From an uncultured Eubacterium sp. (GTDB lineage: Bacteria > Bacillota > Clostridia > Lachnospirales > Lachnospiraceae), in NCBI GenBank assembly GCA_910585745.1, contig CAJUFM010000039.1, forward strand, positions 1 to 26,957: a stretch of DNA of 26,957 nucleotides, written 5' to 3'. How positions within the stretch are numbered: the first letter of the stretch is position 1; each line of letters opens with the position of its first letter. The notes beneath the pieces are model-generated. The model was not told the origin of the DNA and made no database searches. It saw nothing but the letters and a program-made list of their open reading frames with translations. This document shows positions 16,170 to 22,127 of this stretch, in pieces. The position numbers and the translations under genes were made by a program.

Positions 16170-17240
16170 TTACCCTTCAAGGCTCTGTGTCTCGCTCTTG
16201 ATATCGATCTTATATCCGGTCAGCTTTGCCGCAAGCCGCGCATTCTGACCCTCTTTGCCGATGGCAAGGGAAAGCTGGTAATCCGGTACGATCACTAATG
16301 CCGTCTTTTCTTCCGGATCCACCGTAACGGATAATACTCTGGAAGGGCTCAGTGCATGCTCGATAAAGATCGCCGGATTTTCGTCCCATTCCACAATGTC
16401 AATCTTTTCACCGCGAAGTTCCTCTACAACAGTATTTACACGGATACCATTGACGCCGACGCAGGCGCCCACCGGATCCACATCCGGATTGGAACTGTAC
16501 ACCGCGATCTTGGAACGTGATCCCGCCTCTCTTGACACGTTTTTGATCTCTACAACACCACTCTGGATCTCAGCCACCTCAGATTCAAACAGTCTCTTCA
16601 CAAGTTCTGGATGGGTACGGCTGACTGTGATCCTTGGTCCTCTTGTGGTATCCCTTACCTCAGTCACATACACTTTGATCTTTTCATGGGAACGAAATCT
16701 CTCAGTCTTTACCTGCTCTGCCTCAGTGAGAACCGTATCCACCTTACCGAGATTCACGGTATAATTTCCATTGGAATAACGCTGGACTGTACCAGTGATA
16801 ATATCCCTTTCTTTTGTATAGTACTGATCATAGAGAACTTTTCGTTCTTCCTCACGGATCTTCTGCACCACAACCTGTTTCGCCTTCTGGGCGGAGATCC
16901 TGCCGAAATTCTTCGGCGTCACCTCAATGCTTACGATGGCACCGGGTTCTGTCACATTGTGTTTCGCCTCTGCCTCTGTCAAGGACATCTGAAGGGTCTC
17001 GTCCTCTACCTCTTCCACTACCTCTTTATCCTGGTAAACATGAAATTCTCCTGTGGTATCATCCAATGTCACACGGATATTATCGGATTTTCCAAACTGG
17101 TCCTTACACGCTGCCAGAAGAGAATTCTGGATAGCGTCGATCAAAATTTCTTTGCTGATATCTTTTTCCTTTTCAATCGCCTCCAATGCCTCGATCAATT
17201 CGGGATTCCCATTTGATACTTTGTTATTTTTCGCTTTCAT
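16170..17240 (-). CDS. nusA: Transcription termination/antitermination factor NusA
   Basis: NusA binds RNA polymerase and nascent RNA and modulates pausing and termination. The 356-residue protein has the N-terminal polymerase-binding domain (ELIEALEAIEKEKDISKEILIDAI), the S1 domain around ITGTVQRYSNGNYTVNLG, and two KH domains with DPVGACVGVNGIRVN and AIGKEGQNARLAAKLTGY. It lacks the C-terminal acidic repeats of E. coli NusA, as usual in Gram-positives. The frame is open to a TTG at 17258, but that TTG is part of the Shine-Dalgarno sequence TTGGAGG, so the ATG at 17238-17240 is the real start. It lies 27 bases after rimP. The operon leader has a hairpin suited to NusA autoregulation. Confidence 0.96.
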   Translation of the reverse strand: MKAKNNKVSNGNPELIEALEAIEKEKDISKEILIDAIQNSLLAACKDQFGKSDNIRVTLDDTTGEFHVYQDKEVVEEVEDETLQMSLTEAEAKHNVTEPGAIVSIEVTPKNFGRISAQKAKQVVVQKIREEERKVLYDQYYTKERDIITGTVQRYSNGNYTVNLGKVDTVLTEAEQVKTERFRSHEKIKVYVTEVRDTTRGPRITVSRTHPELVKRLFESEVAEIQSGVVEIKNVSREAGSRSKIAVYSSNPDVDPVGACVGVNGIRVNTVVEELRGEKIDIVEWDENPAIFIEHALSPSRVLSVTVDPEEKTALVIVPDYQLSLAIGKEGQNARLAAKLTGYKIDIKSETQSLEG

Positions 17241-17267
17241 TTTTCCTTTTTCCTCCAATTCTGAATA

Positions 17268-17783
17268 CTAAAAATCAATCGCTTTTCGGATCAATGCAAT
17301 ATCTTTAATCTCTATCTCTAATTGATCATCACCCTCAAATGCCAGGAGGATCTTTCCCCCGGCAGTGGTGTCCTCTGATGGTGCGTTATATTTTTTCAGG
17401 ATACCGACAAATTCCTTATCGGTATATTTTTTTCCATCCTGTTCAAAAGTCACCGGAGCAAACAACTTGACCTCTACATCCTGTCCCAGGTTTCTTATGT
17501 AGTCCTTCGGTTTCTTAAACGGTCTAAGCAGGCCAGGGGAACTCACTTCAAGGATATAAGATTCTTCGATAAAATCCTCTCTGTCCATCAAGTCACTGAG
17601 TGCATGGTTTACAAGGGTCAGATCATCAATGGTGATACCGCCTTCCTTGTCAATATAAGCCCTCAGATGCCAGTTTCCTGCCTCTTTTACAAATTCCACA
17701 TCAACGAGTTCAAAATGATTTTCCTCCAAAATTGGAGTGATCAGCTGTTCCGTACGCTGCTCATAATTCTGATGTTTGCTCAA
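17268..17783 (-). CDS. rimP: Ribosome maturation factor RimP
   Basis: RimP assists 30S assembly. The 171-residue protein has the two expected domains: PILEENHFELVDVEFVKEAGNWHLRAYIDKEGGITIDDL, followed by SYILEVSSPGLLRPFKKPKDY and the SH3-like C-terminal part. The start is TTG at 17781-17783, with GAGGG about six bases upstream; no in-frame ATG precedes conserved sequence, so TTG is favoured. It is the first cistron of the long operon and lies about 82 bases after the predicted transcription start. The intervening leader is mostly a terminator-like hairpin. Confidence 0.95.
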   Translation of the reverse strand: MSKHQNYEQRTEQLITPILEENHFELVDVEFVKEAGNWHLRAYIDKEGGITIDDLTLVNHALSDLMDREDFIEESYILEVSSPGLLRPFKKPKDYIRNLGQDVEVKLFAPVTFEQDGKKYTDKEFVGILKKYNAPSEDTTAGGKILLAFEGDDQLEIEIKDIALIRKAIDF

Positions 17784-17811
17784 AGATAACCCTCTTTCCT
17801 TTTATTCAAAT

Positions 17812-17852
17812 CAAAACGACAAAAACAATGAGTGGACTTTCGTCCACTCATT
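17812..17852 (-). terminator. Leader hairpin and interrupted U-tract (probable attenuator of the rimP-nusA operon)
   Basis: A perfect 11-bp stem (17827-17837 with 17842-17852) capped by a GAAA tetraloop on the minus strand is followed by GUUUUUGUCGUUUU. It begins about 13 bases after the predicted start and ends about 30 bases before the rimP codon. In Bacillus subtilis NusA represses its own operon by NusA-stimulated termination in the leader, at terminators with interrupted U-tracts. The same logic is inferred here. It would also stop transcripts from the upstream ABC transporter gene. Confidence 0.8.
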
Positions 17853-17871
17853 TTCCATCAACAACATTTTC

Positions 17872-17900
17872 AGTATATCACAGGTTTTCCTAAAAAGCAA
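17872..17900 (-). promoter_or_regulatory. Promoter of the rimP-nusA-infB operon
   Basis: TTGCTT (17895-17900) and TATACT (17872-17877) are 17 bases apart with TG one base before the -10 (extended -10). Transcription should start near 17865. It lies in the gap just after the ABC transporter stop codon. Confidence 0.8.
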
Positions 17901-17928
17901 GGGTTTTTGGGATTTTTTTGTACTTTTG

Positions 17929-19677
17929 CTAATTTCCTGCCAATGTATACATATTATAGTAGACACCCTGCTGTTCCATCAGCTGGGAATGTGTCCCTTC
18001 CTCTGCGATGCCTTCTTCAGTCAGCACAAGGATCCTCTGGGCATTGCGGATGGTAGAAAGCCGGTGGGCGATCACAAAGGTCGTACGGTTTTTCGCCAGC
18101 TTCTCCAGCGACTCCTGCACCACCTTCTCACTCTCGTTATCCAGCGCCGAGGTTGCCTCGTCAAATATAAGGATAGGAGGATTTTTCAAAAATACCCGGG
18201 CGATGGAAAGCCGCTGCTTCTGCCCGCCGGACAGCTTCACCCCCCGCTGTCCGATATTGGTCTCATACCCTTCCGGCAGGTTCATGATAAACTCATGGGC
18301 GTTGGCATTTTTCGCCGCCTCTATGATTTCATCCCTGCTGGCATCCGGCCTTCCATAACGTATATTGTCGATCACTGTCCCAGCAAAGAGATATACATCC
18401 TGCTGAACGACACCGATGTTCCGGCGCAGGCTTTTCAAGGAATACTCCCGGATGTCCCTTCCGTCAATCCGCACACAGCCAAAAGTCACCTCGTAAAATC
18501 TCGGGATCAGGCTGCACAGCGTCGTCTTCCCAGCGCCCGAAGATCCCACCAGCGCCACATACTCTCCCTCCTCTACTTTCAAGCTCACATGGCTGAGTAC
18601 CTTTTCCTGATCCCCCTCATACCGGAAGCCCACATCATCAAACTCCACCTTCCCCCGCAGGCTCTCCGCCTCCACCGGGTGTTCTGCCTCCTGGATCTCT
18701 GGAGCGATGGCAAGGATCTCCCTGAACCGCTCATAACCGGAAATCCCGTTCTGGAACTGCTCTGTAAAATTAATGAGCTTCTGAACCGGCTCAGTGAAAT
18801 TATTGATATAGAGCAGAAATGTGATAAGATCCGGCGCATTCAGCGATCCATTGGTCAGGAAAAATGCCCCTACAACGATGACCAGCACCGTGATCATCGT
18901 GATAAATGCCGTCAGCCCGGCATGGTACTGCCCCATATAAAAATAGCTGTTTTTTTTGCTGTCCAGAAACCCCTGGTTTCCTTCCATAAATTTTTCCTGC
19001 TCCACATCCTCATTGGCAAAGGACTTGACCACCCGGATACCAGAGAGGTTGTCTTCGATGCGGGCGTTGATATCCGCCACTTTTTCCCGGTTCCGCTTAA
19101 AGGCGCGTTTCATTTTCTTATTCAAAATGTAAGCGTAGACAAACATCACCGGGATCAGGACAAATGCCGCCACCGCAAGTTTCGGATTCACCCAGATCAG
19201 TATGGCAAGCGTCCCGATAAACTTAATAAAGGAGATCACCACATCCTCCGGCCCATGATGCAGAAGCTCGGTGATGTCAAACAGGTCATTGGTGATCCGG
19301 GACATGAGCTGCCCCACCTTCTGGTTGTCGTAAAAAGAAAAGGATAACTTCTGATAGTGCTCAAAGATCTCCTTTCTCATATTAAACTCGATCTTCGCCC
19401 CCATTACATGACCGTAATTACCAATGAAATAATTGCTGAAACATTGTATTCCCACCAGCACGGTCATCAGAATCCCCAGCATAAGGATGGTATGCCAGAT
19501 CTGTTCTTTCGGCATGTAGATCACCGTTCCGGTAATATAGCGCACGATCAGCGGGATCACCAGCGTGGTGGCCGCCCCCAGAAAGGCAAAGAACATGTCC
19601 GCCGCAAAAATCCCCCGGAAGGGCTTATAATAACTTAAAAATTCATTCCATTTAAAATATTTCTTTTCTGTCTCCAT
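17929..19677 (-). CDS. ABC transporter, fused permease and ATPase (type I exporter half-transporter)
   Basis: The protein has an N-terminal membrane domain with about six helices (residues 25-310) and a C-terminal nucleotide-binding domain. Motifs are Walker A GSSGAGKT (about 378-385), the QQDVYLFAGTVIDNIRYG Q-loop region, signature LSGGQ (about 482), Walker B ILIFDE (about 502) and H-loop AHRLST (about 538). This is an MsbA/MDR-type half exporter that should work as a dimer; the substrate (lipid, drug or peptide) cannot be inferred. I prefer the ATG at 19675-19677, because GGAG lies six bases upstream. An ATG four codons earlier (19689) has no ribosome binding site. No partner half-transporter is adjacent, suggesting a homodimer. 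Confidence 0.93.
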   Translation of the reverse strand: METEKKYFKWNEFLSYYKPFRGIFAADMFFAFLGAATTLVIPLIVRYITGTVIYMPKEQIWHTILMLGILMTVLVGIQCFSNYFIGNYGHVMGAKIEFNMRKEIFEHYQKLSFSFYDNQKVGQLMSRITNDLFDITELLHHGPEDVVISFIKFIGTLAILIWVNPKLAVAAFVLIPVMFVYAYILNKKMKRAFKRNREKVADINARIEDNLSGIRVVKSFANEDVEQEKFMEGNQGFLDSKKNSYFYMGQYHAGLTAFITMITVLVIVVGAFFLTNGSLNAPDLITFLLYINNFTEPVQKLINFTEQFQNGISGYERFREILAIAPEIQEAEHPVEAESLRGKVEFDDVGFRYEGDQEKVLSHVSLKVEEGEYVALVGSSGAGKTTLCSLIPRFYEVTFGCVRIDGRDIREYSLKSLRRNIGVVQQDVYLFAGTVIDNIRYGRPDASRDEIIEAAKNANAHEFIMNLPEGYETNIGQRGVKLSGGQKQRLSIARVFLKNPPILIFDEATSALDNESEKVVQESLEKLAKNRTTFVIAHRLSTIRNAQRILVLTEEGIAEEGTHSQLMEQQGVYYNMYTLAGN

Positions 19678-19691
19678 TTTTGTCTCCATTC

Positions 19692-19878
19692 ACAAGGTGA
19701 ACGCAGTTCACCTTTGCCTTATTGCCGTCGCAGGCGGCACAAACAATACTTAAATCAGTGGAGTAGAATCCGCTTTACGGATTCTACCAGTGTGAATAGA
19801 GCAAGGTGCCGCAAGTGGCGCCTTGCGAGAAACTACGTGATGAGGTTTTTACGAATCCGTAGTTTCATTCACACTTGT
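19692..19878. other. Dense array of inverted repeats: MITE-like element or structured RNA candidate
   Basis: Most of this gap folds. Hairpins: 19694-19702/19706-19714 (9 bp), 19723-19727/19735-19739 (5 bp), 19763-19772/19778-19787 (10 bp), 19801-19810/19817-19826 (10 bp, one G-T) and 19829-19837/19858-19866 (9 bp). The last two are enclosed by a 9-bp stem 19789-19797/19867-19875, forming a compact three-way junction. The ends are near-inverted copies (ACAAGGTGAA versus ACAAGTGTGAA). TGTCTCC occurs at 19681-19687 and 19876-19882 and could be a target-site duplication. No open reading frame or T-run terminator was seen. Either a non-autonomous repeat or an RNA element is possible. Confidence 0.6.
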
Positions 19879-19885
19879 CTCCTGG

Positions 19886-21745
19886 TCAATTTTCTGTATC
19901 AGAAAGAGCTTCTGCCCGCTCTTCATCTTTTTTTGCCTTCTCATGTTCGCCGAGGGCATGGTACACTTTTGCCCTAGTTTCATAGGCGTCTTTATAAGAT
20001 TCGCGGAGGTCGATGGCTTTGTTCAAATAATACAATGCCTCTTCATACTCTTCACATTTATATTTGAGTGTCCCCATGTGTTTGTAGGGGTTGGGATATT
20101 GCGGATTAATATCAATAGCTTTTGTCAAATCATATAATGCTTTTTGATATTCTATCATATTAAGATAAGTATAACCACGATTATTGTATGCTGTATAAAA
20201 CTCTGGATCAATATCAATAGCTTTTGTATAATCACTAATCGCCTTTTGGTATTCTCCTATATTTTCATATATAAGTCCACGATTATTGTATGCTGCTTCA
20301 AACTCTGGATCAATACCAATAGCTTTTGTATAATCATTAATCGCCTTTTGAAATTCTCCCATATTATCATATATATCTCCACGATTATAGTACGCTGTTT
20401 CATACTCCGGATTCAATTCAATAGCTTTTGTGTAATCTTTTATTGCCTTTGCATGATTCCCTAATTCATGATAGCAATACCCACGACTATTATATGCGTC
20501 ATCACATTTTGGATCAAGTTCAATAACTTTGGAGTAATCTTCAACCGCCTTATCATACTCTTTCAGATCAAAATAAACATCTCCCCTATTATAATAATTA
20601 CTAGAATCTTCTGGACTTAGATCAATGGCAGCGGTATACGCTTTGATAGCTTTGTCATATTTTCCTTCTCTTTCATATATGCGTCCCATCATCGCAAAAT
20701 TACGTGCAGTCCTCTCCTTCTTTGCCTCCTTGATCTGTTCATCATTATAAGTATCCATTTCATTCACTATTTCATTCAATGTCTCATTGGAACCCGAACT
20801 TTGCTCTGCCTCGGTACGGATCATCTTTTCAAACTTATCGTACTGTGTATTATAGCGTTCTATTCTGTCTTCCGTCACCTTCCTCATCTCTTTATCCGGG
20901 TTTTCAAATCCCATTTTCCGGGAAAGCATATACATAAAATAGTCAAAGCCCTCGATGGGGATCAGACACCCGTTTTTACTTTTTACCAGATCGACGATCT
21001 CCTGGGACGGTTTCTCTTTCTTCCAATAGCACCAGTACAGACCATTCATCTTGACATTTTCATCCTTGAGAAACTCCATCAGGCTCTGATCGCCACCGGC
21101 ATATCCGATCACCACCGGTGTATATACCATAAAGGATTTCTTTAATGTCTCCTGCCACTCCTGGTCCAGCCCATGAGTCTCCTTCTGGCGGTTATAGGGA
21201 TGAAAATAAAGGCTTCTGTGAATCTTTGCCACGATGGGGCGGTCAACGTTCAGATTGATAAAACCTGCCAGGGATTCATGCCCCACCAGCAAGGGGTGTT
21301 CATTTGCATAGATAAACAGGGCATCTTCGATCAGACTGTCAAAATTCGTGGTGATCGCCAGATTATGTGTTTTCCCCGCAAGAATTTTCGCCAGGGCATG
21401 GTGGCCGAGGCTGGGCACTCCCTTTTCCAGCTCTCTCTCAAAATAGGCATAGCCCTCTTGATAATCAGGATAAAAACGGAGATCATAAATCCCGAAGTAA
21501 TTCTCACTGGTAGGACTTATGCTTTTAATGTCCAGCTTCTTCATCAGATCCTTCCGTTCTGTTTCTTCGTATTTGCTTTTCAACTCATCCGCCCAGATCT
21601 TTGCCATCTCCACCCCGGTAGGAATCCCACCCTCGCAGGATGCACCGGAACCCAAAATAAAGCAAAAACGCCGATTGTATTTCTGAGCCTCTCCAAACAT
21701 ATGAATAAAAGCTTTGGGAGAAATCTCATTTATCTCTTTGTCCAT
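19886..21745 (-). CDS. SIR2-domain protein with eight C-terminal tetratricopeptide repeats (putative defence NADase)
   Basis: Residues 25-275 form a SIR2-like domain: FILGSGASCEGGIPTG (29-44, NAD-binding loop), AITTNFDSLIEDAL (130-143, N134), KIHRS (174-178, H176) and VVIGYAGGDQSL (211-222). The Asn and His needed for NAD cleavage in ThsA-type SIR2 proteins are both present. A charged linker (280-346) leads to eight 34-residue TPRs (347-618), e.g. AYNNRGLIYENIGEYQKAI. The protein is cytosolic by appearance. SIR2 NADases act in Thoeris, DSR and short-Argonaute phage defence; a SIR2-TPR effector-sensor design fits, but the role is inferred. The ATG at 21743-21745 follows GAGAGGA. The repeat region is visibly AT-rich compared with flanking housekeeping genes, suggesting transfer. 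It is monocistronic. Confidence 0.85.
   Translation of the reverse strand: MDKEINEISPKAFIHMFGEAQKYNRRFCFILGSGASCEGGIPTGVEMAKIWADELKSKYEETERKDLMKKLDIKSISPTSENYFGIYDLRFYPDYQEGYAYFERELEKGVPSLGHHALAKILAGKTHNLAITTNFDSLIEDALFIYANEHPLLVGHESLAGFINLNVDRPIVAKIHRSLYFHPYNRQKETHGLDQEWQETLKKSFMVYTPVVIGYAGGDQSLMEFLKDENVKMNGLYWCYWKKEKPSQEIVDLVKSKNGCLIPIEGFDYFMYMLSRKMGFENPDKEMRKVTEDRIERYNTQYDKFEKMIRTEAEQSSGSNETLNEIVNEMDTYNDEQIKEAKKERTARNFAMMGRIYEREGKYDKAIKAYTAAIDLSPEDSSNYYNRGDVYFDLKEYDKAVEDYSKVIELDPKCDDAYNSRGYCYHELGNHAKAIKDYTKAIELNPEYETAYYNRGDIYDNMGEFQKAINDYTKAIGIDPEFEAAYNNRGLIYENIGEYQKAISDYTKAIDIDPEFYTAYNNRGYTYLNMIEYQKALYDLTKAIDINPQYPNPYKHMGTLKYKCEEYEEALYYLNKAIDLRESYKDAYETRAKVYHALGEHEKAKKDEERAEALSDTEN
20096..20503. 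repeat. Tandem 102-bp repeats coding for TPR units 3-6
   Basis: The segment AGCTTTTGT recurs at 20117, 20219, 20321 and 20423, an exact 102-base period equal to one 34-residue TPR. Long stretches around each copy, such as the ATATC(A)ATAG and CCACGATTAT blocks, are also shared, so the similarity is at DNA level and not only protein level. This points to recent unit duplication. Confidence 0.85.
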
Positions 21746-21777
21746 CGAATCCGTCCTCTCTGGTATGTAATATCAAT

Positions 21778-21806
21778 ATATTAACATATATCCCAATGAT
21801 TGGCAA
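21778..21806 (-). promoter_or_regulatory. Probable promoter of the SIR2-TPR gene
   Basis: TTGCCA (21801-21806) and TAATAT (21778-21783) are 17 bases apart, with TG one base before the -10. The leader would be about 25 bases. The -10 is only 4 of 6, so the call rests partly on the extended -10. Confidence 0.55.
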
Positions 21807-21852
21807 ATTTTAGCCTCATTAAGGAAGGGGGGCCACGTTCGCGGGCGGTGCT

Positions 21853-21878
21853 AAATTGGAATGTAAGCATTTCAATTT
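21853..21878. repeat. Inverted repeat upstream of the SIR2-TPR gene
   Basis: Eleven-base arms (21853-21863 and 21868-21878; one G-T pair) surround a 4-base loop, between the tRNA terminator and the SIR2-TPR promoter. No T-run of note follows on either strand. The rest of 21807-21895 shows no gene; it contains a short GC-rich patch only. Confidence 0.45.
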
Positions 21879-21895
21879 GCTTGTGCCTTTCGCGC

Positions 21896-21924
21896 AAACA
21901 AAAAAACCGACATCTGCCGGTTTT
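21896..21924 (-). terminator. Terminator of tRNA-Glu
   Basis: A 9-bp stem (21903-21911 with 21916-21924; one G-U) with a 4-base loop is followed on the minus strand by seven Ts. It starts 13 bases after the tRNA 3' end and should end its transcript before the SIR2-TPR promoter. Confidence 0.9.
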
Positions 21925-21936
21925 AATGGATTGAAA

Positions 21937-22008
21937 TAGTCCGTAGGGGAATCGAACCCCTGTTTCTGCCGTGAGAGGGCAGCGTCTTAGCCGCTTGACC
22001 AACGGACC
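21937..22008 (-). tRNA. tRNA-Glu (anticodon CTC)
   Basis: The minus strand folds as a full cloverleaf: acceptor GGTCCGT with ACGGACT, D-arm GTCAAGCGGCTAAGAC, anticodon stem CTGCC/GGCAG with loop CTCTCAC (anticodon CTC, reads GAG), and T-arm AGGGG-TTCGATT-CCCCT. The discriminator base is A, and CCA is not encoded. The length is 72 bases. A consensus promoter lies directly upstream and a terminator directly downstream, so it is expressed alone. tRNA genes are common integration sites, but no repeat of its 3' end was found in this window. Confidence 0.96.
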
Positions 22009-22023
22009 GTGTCAACAGTTGAT

Positions 22024-22052
22024 ATAATACTATAAAATTCAACTGTTGTCAA
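22024..22052 (-). promoter_or_regulatory. Strong promoter of tRNA-Glu flanked by repeats
   Basis: A perfect TTGACA (22047-22052) and TATTAT (22024-22029) are 17 bases apart. The decamer GTCAACAGTT occurs at both 22011-22020 and 22048-22057. CAACAGTTG (22013-22021) is an exact inverted copy of CAACTGTTG (22040-22048), so the -10 region lies inside a 9-10 bp inverted repeat. Confidence 0.85.
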
Positions 22053-22127
22053 CAGTTTTTTCAAAATTTTTTATTTGAAGTAGAAATAAAATTCATATCG
22101 CCGACCATTGAACTCCAATGATAGATA

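Noticed and set aside
17241..17258. TTG start giving nusA six more codons
   Set aside because: The TTG overlaps the TTGGAGG ribosome binding site used by the ATG at 17240.
17878..17928. Separate terminator directly after the ABC transporter
   Set aside because: Only a 5-bp AGCAA/TTGCT pairing is present, too weak to call; the downstream leader hairpin is a better stop.
17776..19347. Plus-strand open frame of 523 codons opposite the ABC transporter
   Set aside because: It covers the reverse complement of the ATPase motifs and looks like codon-bias shadowing; the minus-strand protein is unambiguous.
20096..20503. CRISPR array
   Set aside because: The regular 102-base repeats are in frame and encode TPR motifs, without short repeats and unique spacers.
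21781..22002. Minus-strand 73-codon frame across the tRNA-Glu
   Set aside because: Most of it is tRNA, terminator and spacer sequence, so it is a spurious frame.
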